Shown in pieces: positions 15,598 through 24,775 of a DNA stretch of 64,000 nucleotides. The notes below the pieces were generated by a model, which saw nothing but the letters and a program-made list of their open reading frames with translations, made no database searches and was not told the DNA's origin. This DNA comes from Paenibacillus aceris. Its GTDB lineage: Bacteria; Bacillota; Bacilli; Paenibacillales; NBRC-103111. The position numbers were made by a program, and so were the translations under genes. The stretch's first letter is position 1. Every line of letters starts with the position of its first letter. Location: NCBI RefSeq assembly GCF_017874035.1, contig NZ_JAGGKV010000022.1, positions 52,597 to 116,596 of the forward strand. Direction: 5' to 3'.

Positions 15598-17007
15598 ATG
15601 CAGGAGCAACAACCATTATTATTGACTGACGAGCAAATGAGAGAATTTATTACAAACGGGTGTCTTATTCTTAAAACAGACTTTTCTCGCGCGTTTCACG
15701 CCAATCTGCTTGAGCAATTAAACACGGTGTACGCGGAAGAGGGAAATCCCGGCAACAATTTGCTGCCCCGCATCCGGGAACTGCAAAAAGTTTTTGATCA
15801 TCCCGTTGTTACTGGCGCATTAACAAGCGTACTAGGTCCGAACTATATGATGCATGCGCACAGACACGGACATTTCAATGCGCTGCCTACTGCGGGTGGT
15901 TGGCATAAGGATAGCTATTGGGGATATGACCGCGTGCGTAATCATCACCCGAACTGGGCCATGATTATGTATTTTCCGCAGGATACGCCTGTTGATTTGG
16001 GACCGACTGGTATTATGCCGGGCACGCAAAATCATCAGAAACGGGCATTCGAATCCAATGAACACCCAGGTGAAGTATTGGCAAGCGGGGAGGCTGGCAC
16101 ATTCGCGTTGATTCACTACGATATTTGGCACCGCTCCACTCCGAATATTTTGGGAGAGCCGCGCTACATGCTGAAGTTCGAATTCATGCGCACCGAGATG
16201 CCAAAGCAGCCGAGCTGGAATAATCAAGAGCGCGAATGGAAAAGACCAGCCAACTTGCTTGCTCCGCTCGCAGAGCACGATATCATGTGGGAAGAGACAT
16301 GGAACTGGTTATCCGGGGAAGTAGGCAGCTTGGCTGGAACAGCTTCGTCAGATCCGCAGCAAATTCAGGAATTGGCGGATAAACTGAGCGGATCTGAGCC
16401 TGTTGCAATCAATGCGTCCTATGATCTCGCGCGCAGAGGGCAGCTCGGCGCAAATGCTTTGCTGGCTGGTCTCCTTAGCGATGACGTAAATGTATCCCGA
16501 ATTTCCGCTTACGGCCTGTCCGTTTCGGGAAGCGAGGCGGTTGACGGGTTGATTGCCGCGCTGAACCATGAGAATGTCAATACAGTTACGCATGCTGTTT
16601 TCGCTTTGGGAGAACTGAGCGGGTTAGCCGTTAAAGCTGTTCCTGCCTTAACGAAGCTGCTTGATCATCCGGAGGATAAAATCCGCTGCGCCGTTGTGGA
16701 TGCACTTGGATTTATGGAATCGCCGGTAAATGACGTAGTTTCCAGTTTGACCCGTGGTCTTCAGGATTCGAATGCGCAGGTTCGCTTTATGGCCAGTTTG
16801 TCTTTGTCCCGCCTTGGTGCTGCGGCAGAGGCTGCTGTTCCACAATTGGAAATCGCGCTGGACGACGAGAACAGGTACGTCCGTGCCCATGCTGCGGAAT
16901 CGTTGAACTACATTGGCACGGAGCGGGCCAAGAACTCGCTAATCAGATTCCTGTTGAACAACCGCTGGTGTTCAACAACGACGAAGGCGAACGCTTTTTA
17001 TCCATAA
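15598..17007 (+). CDS. PhyH-type Fe(II)/2-oxoglutarate dioxygenase fused to HEAT-like repeats
   Basis: A 469-residue two-part protein. Residues 1-200 form a phytanoyl-CoA dioxygenase-like domain with the iron triad H103, D105 (GWHKDSY) and H178 (IWHRS), and a following arginine for 2-oxoglutarate. From about residue 260 to the end there are some six HEAT/PBS-lyase-like repeats (for example VDALGFMESPVNDVVSSL, then AQVRFMASLSLSRLG and RYVRAHAAESLNYIG). TAAGGAGG precedes the ATG at 15598; an earlier in-frame start lacks such a site. A convergent AraC gene and a shared terminator follow. The substrate is unknown; the repeats probably bind a partner or substrate. Confidence 0.85.
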   Translation: MQEQQPLLLTDEQMREFITNGCLILKTDFSRAFHANLLEQLNTVYAEEGNPGNNLLPRIRELQKVFDHPVVTGALTSVLGPNYMMHAHRHGHFNALPTAGGWHKDSYWGYDRVRNHHPNWAMIMYFPQDTPVDLGPTGIMPGTQNHQKRAFESNEHPGEVLASGEAGTFALIHYDIWHRSTPNILGEPRYMLKFEFMRTEMPKQPSWNNQEREWKRPANLLAPLAEHDIMWEETWNWLSGEVGSLAGTASSDPQQIQELADKLSGSEPVAINASYDLARRGQLGANALLAGLLSDDVNVSRISAYGLSVSGSEAVDGLIAALNHENVNTVTHAVFALGELSGLAVKAVPALTKLLDHPEDKIRCAVVDALGFMESPVNDVVSSLTRGLQDSNAQVRFMASLSLSRLGAAAEAAVPQLEIALDDENRYVRAHAAESLNYIGTERAKNSLIRFLLNNRWCSTTTKANAFYP

Positions 17008-17030
17008 AACATATTTGACGCCGGCTTATT

Positions 17031-17077
17031 AAAGGGCCGTCTCTCAGCCAATCTTTCTGGCGAGGGACGGCCCCTTA
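17031..17077. terminator. Bidirectional terminator between convergent genes
   Basis: AGGGCCGTCTCTCAGCCA and TGGCGAGGGACGGCCCCT pair over about 17 bp, with A-rich and T-rich flanks. It can serve both the PhyH-HEAT gene and the reverse AraC gene. Confidence 0.85.
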
Positions 17078-17078
17078 T

Positions 17079-17942
17079 TTATAAAGATTCATTATGTTCA
17101 ATGGCTTTTGGCCTTAAATCTCGGAAAGCCGTTGGTTTAAATCCGGTTTGCTCACGGAACATGCGGGAAAAATACGATAATTCCATCCCAAGCGCATCAG
17201 CGATTTGCGAAACGTTTAGTTCGGACGTCATCAGCAAATCTTTGGCTTTTTCCGAACGCAGATGATTCATGTATTGAATAGGCGAGTAGCCCGTAAATTG
17301 CTTGAATGCATTGATGAAATAATTCGGATGATAATGCGCAATCCGGGACAGTGTGTCAACGGACACATTCTCGGCGATATGCTGCTCCATGTAAAGCAGC
17401 ACTTTGTTCATTTTCTCAAACGTAGGCGTTGAGGTCAGGTTGAGCTTGACAGATGGATTCTGCTCAATAAAATCCGCAATAAAAGTCATCAGAATCGAGT
17501 AGGCCCGAAATTCCGAGGTTAAACTGTCACTCTGACTGTATGCGATCATCTGCTCAAAAGCCTGCTTCAGCTCTTCAGGGTTTTGAATTTTCATGCAAGG
17601 CGAAGTTTGCAAAATTTGAAACAGATCCAAATCCCCGATTTTCGCCGTGAAATGGCACCAGTATTTCCCGAAGGTATTGTCGCTTATCGTTCCATACGCT
17701 TGGTCGCTGCCGGCAGGAAGCAAGTACATCTCCCCAGGTTTCGGGTAATAGGTCTTGTCCCCGATCTTCAGATAGCCTTCACCTTCGCAGATGACATATA
17801 GCCGGTTAAATGGACAAGAGGGGTTCTCATCCTGCCATGATTTTTGGACTTTGGTGTAAGCCGCATAGGATAAATCCAGCTTCGCTTTGGCGAGATACTT
17901 CTTCCAAAATGTGCGTTCACTTGCGTTCATGCCTGTCTTCAT
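17079..17942 (-). CDS. AraC-family transcriptional regulator
   Basis: A 287-residue protein. The N-terminal cupin (NRLYVICEGEGYLKIGDK, then KPGEMYLLPAG) is followed by a C-terminal AraC domain (VDTLSRIAHYHPNYFINAFKQFTG and VSQIADALGMELSYFSRMFREQTG). The ATG at 17942 has AAAGGA 9 bases upstream; an in-frame GTG at 17960 overlaps that site and is less likely. It converges on the PhyH-HEAT gene, the most obvious regulatory target. Confidence 0.87.
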   Translation of the reverse strand: MKTGMNASERTFWKKYLAKAKLDLSYAAYTKVQKSWQDENPSCPFNRLYVICEGEGYLKIGDKTYYPKPGEMYLLPAGSDQAYGTISDNTFGKYWCHFTAKIGDLDLFQILQTSPCMKIQNPEELKQAFEQMIAYSQSDSLTSEFRAYSILMTFIADFIEQNPSVKLNLTSTPTFEKMNKVLLYMEQHIAENVSVDTLSRIAHYHPNYFINAFKQFTGYSPIQYMNHLRSEKAKDLLMTSELNVSQIADALGMELSYFSRMFREQTGFKPTAFRDLRPKAIEHNESL

Positions 17943-18043
17943 GGCGTATATTCCTTTCACGAATATCCGGGTTTGCGGCTGATCTCGTCCGATAGCGGAC
18001 GCCAGTTCCCTTCATGTGCAAGATTGCCTCATCTGGTGAGGCG

Positions 18044-19312
18044 TTACTCGTTTGAAAGCTTTAACTTATCCAGCAGCTTGAAAAACAAGCTGAGTACAAT
18101 AGCGACAATGGTGGCAAGCGCCATGCCCTTCAGTTCAAAATGACCGAGCTTCAGTGATGCACCGCTAAGACCGATGACAAGTACAGTCGTTGTCAGAATC
18201 AGATTGACCGGTTTGGCATAATCAACTTTCGTTTCTACGAGCATACGAATACCGGAAGCGGCAATGATACCGAACAACAGCATCGATACTCCGCCCATGA
18301 CCGCCGTAGGAATGGTTTGAATTAGGGCTGAGATTTTCCCGACAAAAGAGAGAATAACCGCCAAGATCGCAGCTCCGCCAATCACCCAGACGGAATACAC
18401 GCGGCTGATCGCCATAACACCGATGTTCTCGCCGTAAGTTGTATTTGGCGTTGACCCCACTAAAGAGGAAAGCATGGTTGAGATCCCGTTTCCAAGTAAA
18501 GATCTGCTCAGTCCAGGGTCTTTGGATAAATCTTTACCCACCATATTGCTAGTTACAATCAAGTGGCCAATATGCTCCGCAATGACAACTAACGCTGCAG
18601 GCGCGATGATTAAAATACTAGCTACATCGAAAGTTGGCGAGTAGAAAGTAGGGAGTCTGAGCCACTCAGCAGCACTTAAAGTTTCTTGAATATGTACTAA
18701 GCCGAGAAGTGCTGCAAGCAAGTAACCTAGGATAATAGCGACAAGAATCGGGATGACCTTCAAAAGCCCGCGAAAAACAATGGAACCAACCACGCCTATC
18801 AAAAAGGTGAATACGGAGACGGTAATCACGGTCATATCGGGAACCCAGGCTTCCTTGGCATCTGCCGGAGCAATGATGCCGGCCATAGAGGCTGCTGTAG
18901 GCACTAACTCTAACCCGATGACGGACACGATAGCCCCCATCGCCGCTGGTGGAAATACGACATCAATCCAGCGTGTCCCTACGAAGCGAATTAATATCGC
19001 GATGATCGTGAAGATCAAACCGACAACGAGGAACCCACCTAAAGCCGAACTGTAGCCCTTCGATTCTAGGACGACGAAAACAGGTGAGAGAAAGGCGAAG
19101 CTGGACCCCAGGAAAGCGGGGATTTTCCCTTTTGTAATAAAAATATATAGCAGGGTGCCGATCCCATTCATTAATAGAATCGTTGCTGGATCGACATGAA
19201 ACAAAATGGGAACCAGCACTGTGGAGCCAAACATCGCAAATAAATGTTGTAAGCTCAGGGGAATGCTTTCGCCTATGGAAGGGCGTTCATCAACTTGAAT
19301 GATACGAGACAC
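18044..19312 (-). CDS. Uracil/xanthine permease, UraA-type
   Basis: A 422-residue carrier of the nucleobase-ascorbate transporter family with many membrane helices. Family motifs include SLQHLFAMFGSTVLVP at the N-terminus, VVIAEHIGHL in the substrate-binding region and SSLVGSTPNTTYGENIGVMAISR. The EHIGH and TTYGENIG segments are of the uracil-proton symporter (UraA/PyrP) type rather than the xanthine type. The start is GTG behind AAAGGGAG. It lies 66 bases after the SNF2 gene on the same strand. No pyrR or pyr genes are nearby, so regulation cannot be stated. Confidence 0.88.
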   Translation of the reverse strand: MSRIIQVDERPSIGESIPLSLQHLFAMFGSTVLVPILFHVDPATILLMNGIGTLLYIFITKGKIPAFLGSSFAFLSPVFVVLESKGYSSALGGFLVVGLIFTIIAILIRFVGTRWIDVVFPPAAMGAIVSVIGLELVPTAASMAGIIAPADAKEAWVPDMTVITVSVFTFLIGVVGSIVFRGLLKVIPILVAIILGYLLAALLGLVHIQETLSAAEWLRLPTFYSPTFDVASILIIAPAALVVIAEHIGHLIVTSNMVGKDLSKDPGLSRSLLGNGISTMLSSLVGSTPNTTYGENIGVMAISRVYSVWVIGGAAILAVILSFVGKISALIQTIPTAVMGGVSMLLFGIIAASGIRMLVETKVDYAKPVNLILTTTVLVIGLSGASLKLGHFELKGMALATIVAIVLSLFFKLLDKLKLSNE

Positions 19313-19378
19313 GTGTTAACTCCCTTTCTGTAACTTCTCGTTCGATATCTTATCATAAATCGCGCTCGCAGGTAACCC

Positions 19379-22291
19379 TTACCATTCCTTGCGCAGGGCA
19401 AACAGATCATGAAGCTCTTCGTTGGAGAGCTCGGTAATCCAGGCTTCCGACGTGGAAATGACGTTTTCGCTCAGGCTCATTTTGCTTTCGAGCATTTCAT
19501 CGATTTTCTCCTCTAGAGTGCCCAGAGATATAAATTTGTGTACCTGCACATTCCTTTTCTGTCCCATTCGATAGGCACGGTCTGTCGCCTGATTTTCCAC
19601 CGCTGGATTCCACCAACGGTCAAAGTGGAACACATGGTTCGCTGCGGTCAAATTGAGACCGACACCGCCAGCTTTCAGAGATAAAATAAAGATACCGGGC
19701 CCGCCAGAGGCTTGGAACGTGTCAATCATTTTATCGCGTTCTTGCTTAGGCGTGCTGCCGTTTAGGTACAAGACGGGTTCGTCCCGCTCTGCCTGCAAAA
19801 TGTCAGCCAACAGCTTGCCCATGCTGACATACTGCGTGAAGATCAGGCAGGAGTCGCCTTCATCCCGCAGCTCGCCAACCATGGCAACAAGCCGTTCCAG
19901 CTTCGCGGAGCGCGTTACGAAGGCTTCGCGGATTTCTTCGGCGAGCAGGCTCTCCTCGGAAAGCGGTGCTTCCTTGGTCAGCAGCACCGGATGGTCGCAT
20001 AACTGCTTAAGCTGGGTTAACGCCGACAGGATCGCGCCTTTACGCTCCATGCCCTCCAGCTTTTGCATGCGTTCCATGAGGTTTTTGACCGCTTGTTCGT
20101 AAAGCGCGCCTTGCTCGGCGGTCAAGTTCAAGTAGACCTTCATCTCCTGCTTCTCCGGTAAATCGAGCTGGATTGCAGGATCGTTCTTTTTCCGGCGCAG
20201 CATAAAAGGTTTGACGAGCTTCTGCAGTTGAAGCGTACGCTCTTCGTCCTGATGTTTCTCGATCGGATTGGCGAAACGATGTTGAAAGCCGCGCTGGTTT
20301 CCCAGATAGCCGGGGTTCAGGAAATCGTAGATCGACCAAAGCTCCGACAAACGATTCTCAATCGGTGTGCCCGTCAGGGCGATCCGGTGCTTTGCTTTAA
20401 GCGAACGGACGGCTGCGGATTGCTTGTTTTGAGCGTTTTTAATATTTTGCGCTTCATCTAAACAAAGGGCACTCCATACCGTCTCCTGCAATGTTTCCTG
20501 CTCCATCAAAGCGGTTGTATAAGAGGTCAGCACAATATCAGTGTCTTGTAGAACTTCAGAAAGCGCAGCGCCGCTTAAACGTCCTTTCCCGTAATAAAGC
20601 AGAACCTTGAGATCCGGGGCAAAACGGAGCAGCTCTTTCTGCCAGTTGCCAAGGACCGAGGTAGGGCAAATCAAGAGAGCAGGCTGCTCGGATTCGGCTT
20701 GGTGATGCAGCAAATACGTAATAAATTGAATGGTTTTGCCAAGGCCCATATCATCGGCTAAGCAAGCGCCGAGCCCGAACTTTCGCAGGTAGGTTAGCCA
20801 TGTAAAGCCTTCCTGCTGGTAACTGCGCAGTTCAGCCCGCAATCCAGCTGGAACCGGAATATCCTGCAGCTCCGAAGGCTGTCCAAGCTGACGCAAAAGC
20901 CCCATGAGATGACCGTTCAATTCAACTTCCAGTTTGATTCGTTCTTCATGCTCAGCTTCATCTTCCGCCGTTTGGCTTCCTTTTGGCGAGTTCTCCTGCT
21001 CCGATTCACTGAGCAGGTGCAGCTGGAAAATATCAAGCAAAGACAATCCTTCTTGCGGGTCAACGCTGGCCATCAATCTGCGTATCTGCTCAAGCAGTGC
21101 CGGGTCCAAATAGACCCATTGCCCGCGGAAGCGGATGAGGCGCTCATTGCGCGAAAGCAGCGCGGCGAATTCCGCCTCGCTTAGGTCGGCTTCACCAATA
21201 GCAATTCGCCAGTCGAAGTCAACCAAGGCGTTCAGTCCGAAAAGCGACTGGCCTTTGCCTCCCGCCTCCGAGGACACCTTCGCGCGAAGCCGCGGTTTTC
21301 GTTTGGAGGCAGACTCCCACCAGCCAGGCAGCATGACGTTCCAACCGCCGTCTAATAAGTACCGGCTGTCTGTCGTTAAGAAAGTCCAAGCCGCTTCGTC
21401 GCTTAACGGTTTAGACAAGAGCTCTGTACCGCTGCTTCCGCTAGGCAGAGCTTCGGCCAGTCGTGCTGCCCAACCGGCAGAACGTTCCAGCACATAAGGG
21501 CCCCAGCTGCTGTCCCACGTACCTGCAGCCGTTCCGTCTACAGTGAGGCGAATCGGCGTTAGGACGGAGCGATCCTGTTTGTCCTGGAGCACCAGATGGA
21601 GACGCCATGTGTCGTCATCTTCGTCCGGCTCCAGCAGCTGCAATGCAGGACGGAAGGGGGCTGTGTCCGGCCGCCAGCCAAGGGATGCGAGCCATTCTTC
21701 CTCCGTCAACGCGGAGGAAGAAGCCGATTTTTGGAACAGCGCGGGATAATCCCTGCGGAGATCAGAGAGTGCGGCCTCGCTTGCATAATGCTCCGCTGTG
21801 ACAAGAGCAGAGAACGCGGCACGCAGGCCGGCAGAGCCCTGACCAAGAGGGTCGAGGCTTTGGAAAGCCGTCCAATCAAATGCTTTTAGCGCATCAGACT
21901 CCGCATCCCACGTCCATCCCAAAGCTCCTCTACGGAAGTCGTGCAAGCTGGGCACATAGCGGCCTGCCTTTGCTTCTTGATAGAGAGGAGGTGCGGCTTC
22001 AAGCATGGCTTTCATAGCGGTATTCCCATTGTCCATGTTCAGGATGTCCATAAACCCTGGCTCCGCAAAGAAGGGGAGCACCATTTCCGCCGGGAGAACG
22101 ACTACCGCGATGTCTCCAGCCTGCTGCAGCTCCAAAGAGGTTCCATAATAGGACGGTTCGTGCCATGCGAACAACAGGTTCCGCAGCTTGTCGCCAGGCA
22201 CTTCGCGCTCGTCCAGGAGCCCCCAGAATAATGCGTCGCCGCTCTCTGTAAGTGTCATATTAACTGTTAAATCATGCAATATTGCGTTCAT
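19379..22291 (-). CDS. ywqA: SNF2-family helicase
   Basis: A 970-residue DNA-dependent ATPase. The N-terminal half is the SNF2-associated bacterial region; residues from about 490 contain helicase motifs: Walker A GLGKT with K519, DEAQ at 612-615, the TGTPIENRLSELWS motif and, in lobe 2, FTQYVSMG, LSLKAGGVGLNLTAA and DRAYRMGQ. Such Rapa/YwqA-type proteins remodel nucleic-acid complexes. The start overlaps the stop of the SWIM gene (ATGA), so both are coupled. The YwqA name follows the B. subtilis pair ywqA-ywqB. It is bacterial in type, with no sign of a restriction or phage system around it. Confidence 0.88.
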   Translation of the reverse strand: MNAILHDLTVNMTLTESGDALFWGLLDEREVPGDKLRNLLFAWHEPSYYGTSLELQQAGDIAVVVLPAEMVLPFFAEPGFMDILNMDNGNTAMKAMLEAAPPLYQEAKAGRYVPSLHDFRRGALGWTWDAESDALKAFDWTAFQSLDPLGQGSAGLRAAFSALVTAEHYASEAALSDLRRDYPALFQKSASSSALTEEEWLASLGWRPDTAPFRPALQLLEPDEDDDTWRLHLVLQDKQDRSVLTPIRLTVDGTAAGTWDSSWGPYVLERSAGWAARLAEALPSGSSGTELLSKPLSDEAAWTFLTTDSRYLLDGGWNVMLPGWWESASKRKPRLRAKVSSEAGGKGQSLFGLNALVDFDWRIAIGEADLSEAEFAALLSRNERLIRFRGQWVYLDPALLEQIRRLMASVDPQEGLSLLDIFQLHLLSESEQENSPKGSQTAEDEAEHEERIKLEVELNGHLMGLLRQLGQPSELQDIPVPAGLRAELRSYQQEGFTWLTYLRKFGLGACLADDMGLGKTIQFITYLLHHQAESEQPALLICPTSVLGNWQKELLRFAPDLKVLLYYGKGRLSGAALSEVLQDTDIVLTSYTTALMEQETLQETVWSALCLDEAQNIKNAQNKQSAAVRSLKAKHRIALTGTPIENRLSELWSIYDFLNPGYLGNQRGFQHRFANPIEKHQDEERTLQLQKLVKPFMLRRKKNDPAIQLDLPEKQEMKVYLNLTAEQGALYEQAVKNLMERMQKLEGMERKGAILSALTQLKQLCDHPVLLTKEAPLSEESLLAEEIREAFVTRSAKLERLVAMVGELRDEGDSCLIFTQYVSMGKLLADILQAERDEPVLYLNGSTPKQERDKMIDTFQASGGPGIFILSLKAGGVGLNLTAANHVFHFDRWWNPAVENQATDRAYRMGQKRNVQVHKFISLGTLEEKIDEMLESKMSLSENVISTSEAWITELSNEELHDLFALRKEW

Positions 22292-23859
22292 CCGAGCAGC
22301 TTCCCTTTCCTGAGTTCCTCTTGCAGAGCCCGCAGCCTGCTGTGCCGTTCCACGAAACTAGTCATAAACGTTTCCCAGTGGCCCGGCTGCTTCATCTTTT
22401 TGTACACTTTTTCCAGTCTCTTCAGCAGCTTGACAGCAGCCTTGTAATCGTGGCGGTTTTTGAGGCCTACATAGTGGTTCACGGCTTGATGGTAGTAGGG
22501 CAGAAGCAGTTGCGGCGCTTCTTTCTCAATTGGCTGGAGCACGCTGACCCGGTGAAAAAGCGGATCATGCCCTTGAAGAATTTGCATCTCCAGCCAAGCC
22601 TTCCATTTGCCCTGCTCATAGAGAACGTTTTCGATGAGAGAATAGGAGCGGGGGAGAAGACTCTCGAAAATTTTCCACATCATCGCCTCAGCTTCTGGGA
22701 AATGTACGACAGCATTTTGCCAATATTTCGCGTAGGTCTCGAGCTCACGAGTTCGCGGGTTATTGAAGAACACCGCGGTTTGGACTAACCAATTAACGAG
22801 TTCTTTCCAGTCCAGAATTTCCTTTAGATGGTCTAAGAAACCGATGAAAAGATAGGCTGGCGTTTCCTTAAAGGACGGACATGCTTCGAAAGAAGCCCAA
22901 GCTTCCTTCGATTTTGATTGCATCAGTAATAAGTAAGCTTTCGCCGCTGAACGTGATGGTGTTAACGTGCTGCTATCTTCGATGGATTCTGTCTCTATCG
23001 CTTCAATTTCTTTAGGGGCAAAAGAGAGCGCTGCCGTTTCATTGGCGGCCATCCATTGCTTCCAAAGAGCCGTATATACGCCAAATTCCTGGTAGCTGTG
23101 ACCGGATTGCTCAGCCATCTGCGCTCTGACATAAGCGAAAGTCGTTTCAAGGCGCTCATCTGATTCGGCAAGAGCTAATCGTGAAGCAAACTCCTTCAAC
23201 CAGTTCAAAATATCATCGTAAACTTTGTACACGGCGGAAGACGTAAAGAAGCTGCTTCCTCCTTGTATGTTCTGCTCTTTTATTTTTCTCAAAAGAAATA
23301 ACTCCTGATGCAGATCAAAAAAGGCTTGATCCCGATCGGAAAAAGGTATCGTAAACTTGCTTAACATGCTCAGTTGATAGCGCAACTGCTGAGCGTAAAT
23401 ACCCTGATCATACGTTGGTTTAATCGAGACCGTGTATTGATCCATAAACGAGTGCCAGCCAAATACCGGCATCGCCGGCAATTGATGAATGGCAGATTCG
23501 GACGTAGCGAGCGCTGCGGCGCGTTTGAGCTGCATTTTCGCATTCATAATTTGGGTTGCCGGGTAACCGAGACGATCCGCAAGCTCCATCATGACCGCAG
23601 CCTGATGCTTGCAAGAGCTATGAACGGGACACGTGCAGCTGCCTTCTCTGAACTTGTTTAAGTTGAGGGAAACACGATAAGAGTCAGATCCATCCACTTT
23701 TGCTTGCACCAGACGAGCCTCAGTAATGTTTAGAGATACGACCTGACCCTGTTTAAAATAAGTAAACCCCCGACTAAGGGTTACATCCGTGTAAGCATCA
23801 GCAACATATTCGAGCAGCTTCAACCACTCGGCATCATTTAAAACGGGAGAAGAACTCAT
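22288..23859 (-). CDS. ywqB: SWIM zinc-finger protein
   Basis: A 523-residue protein with one clear motif, the SWIM zinc site C75-x-C77-x5-C83-x-H85 (CTCPVHSSCKH). The remainder is largely helical and may be repeat-like. SWIM domains bind DNA or proteins and often occur beside SNF2 helicases, as here; the two overlap by four bases, so they likely act as one unit. AAGGAG lies 7 bases before the ATG. The molecular role is unknown. It is divergent from a polysaccharide deacetylase gene. Confidence 0.83.
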   Translation of the reverse strand: MSSSPVLNDAEWLKLLEYVADAYTDVTLSRGFTYFKQGQVVSLNITEARLVQAKVDGSDSYRVSLNLNKFREGSCTCPVHSSCKHQAAVMMELADRLGYPATQIMNAKMQLKRAAALATSESAIHQLPAMPVFGWHSFMDQYTVSIKPTYDQGIYAQQLRYQLSMLSKFTIPFSDRDQAFFDLHQELFLLRKIKEQNIQGGSSFFTSSAVYKVYDDILNWLKEFASRLALAESDERLETTFAYVRAQMAEQSGHSYQEFGVYTALWKQWMAANETAALSFAPKEIEAIETESIEDSSTLTPSRSAAKAYLLLMQSKSKEAWASFEACPSFKETPAYLFIGFLDHLKEILDWKELVNWLVQTAVFFNNPRTRELETYAKYWQNAVVHFPEAEAMMWKIFESLLPRSYSLIENVLYEQGKWKAWLEMQILQGHDPLFHRVSVLQPIEKEAPQLLLPYYHQAVNHYVGLKNRHDYKAAVKLLKRLEKVYKKMKQPGHWETFMTSFVERHSRLRALQEELRKGKLLG

Positions 23860-23890
23860 AGGATAGCTCCTTGCTAAAAAATAGAGGTTC

Positions 23891-23904
23891 TAATAACCTT
23901 ATTA
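23891..23904. promoter_or_regulatory. TAATAA-CC-TTATTA palindrome in a divergent promoter region
   Basis: A perfect 6+6 palindrome lies in the 128-base, very AT-rich gap between the divergent SWIM and deacetylase genes. It may be an operator. AT-rich sequence makes chance palindromes likely, so support is weak. Confidence 0.3.
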
Positions 23905-23987
23905 GTATAAATAGTGAAGCGAATAATGTAAATTTTGTTTATTGCTTGAGTCATTATTTTTGAAAAAAAGGAAGGATTGGTGAATAA

Positions 23988-24680
23988 ATGAGAAAAAGAT
24001 TAGTCATAATTGGAATAGGACTATTAGCCGTTATTCTTCTATTATTTTGTACATATAAATGGATGAATGCCAGAAGTTTTCAGGCTTTTGGCGGGTTAAC
24101 CAGTCATGTCGTGACGAATAAAAAGGTAGTAGCATTAACTTTCGATGATGGTCCGACCGAAAATACGGCGTCAATTTTATCCCTGTTGGGTAAATATCAG
24201 GCAAAGGCTACTTTTTTTCTAATAGGAAGTGAGCTTCAGAAGAATAGAGAAGCTGGAGAGCAGATCGCCAAGGCAGGGCATCAAATTGGGAATCACACCT
24301 ATTCGCATAAGCGGATGGTATTCAAAAAACCGTCTTTTATCAGAGATGAAATCGAAAAAACAAACCAGCTCATACGCGAGACTGGCTATGAAGGTGAAAT
24401 CGATTTTCGTCCGCCAAACGGTAAAAAATTGATTGGTTTACCTTATTATTTACATAAGCAGCATATTCAAACGATAACATGGAATTTGGAGCCGGACACG
24501 AATTTGAGTACACCTTCTGACAAAGTGAATGAAGTAATTCAGCACGTTAAACCCGGTTCAATCATTTTGCTGCATCCTATGTACGATAAGTCGGAGCTTC
24601 TTGTGATTGAAGGCGTTTTAGATGCTTTGACGAAGGAAGGCTATACCTTTGTGACAGTCAATGACCTACAAAATAGTTAA
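23988..24680 (+). CDS. Membrane-anchored polysaccharide deacetylase (NodB domain)
   Basis: A 230-residue protein with an N-terminal hydrophobic anchor (about residues 5-25) and a NodB domain. Visible motifs are ALTFDDGPTENT (motif 1), HTYSHKRM (motif 2, metal histidines) and RPPNGKK (motif 3, where the arginine is usually active). CE4 proteins of this length typically act on peptidoglycan or chito-oligosaccharides outside the membrane. The local sequence is more AT-rich than that of neighbouring genes, which hints at a different history. It ends about 95 bases before the next gene, which has its own promoter. Confidence 0.88.
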   Translation: MRKRLVIIGIGLLAVILLLFCTYKWMNARSFQAFGGLTSHVVTNKKVVALTFDDGPTENTASILSLLGKYQAKATFFLIGSELQKNREAGEQIAKAGHQIGNHTYSHKRMVFKKPSFIRDEIEKTNQLIRETGYEGEIDFRPPNGKKLIGLPYYLHKQHIQTITWNLEPDTNLSTPSDKVNEVIQHVKPGSIILLHPMYDKSELLVIEGVLDALTKEGYTFVTVNDLQNS

Positions 24681-24702
24681 TATCCATTCAGCATGAGGCT
24701 CA

Positions 24703-24739
24703 TTGACAAAAGATACTGTAACAATTATAATTACAGTAT
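24703..24739 (+). promoter_or_regulatory. Consensus sigma-A promoter with an overlapping operator-like inverted repeat
   Basis: TTGACA (24703-24708) and TATAAT (24726-24731) match the sigma-A consensus exactly with the ideal 17-base spacer. A perfect 9-bp inverted repeat, ATACTGTAA (24713-24721) and TTACAGTAT (24731-24739), covers the spacer and the -10 box. A repressor bound there would block RNA polymerase. The regulator is not known. Confidence 0.82.
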
Positions 24740-24775
24740 AGCTAGTGAATACAATAACGCTAAAGGCGGTGCTGG

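Noticed and set aside
22288..23859. SNF2/SWIM pair as a phage-defence system
   Set aside because: The pair resembles the widespread ywqA-ywqB genes and has no nuclease, methylase or other defence partner next to it.
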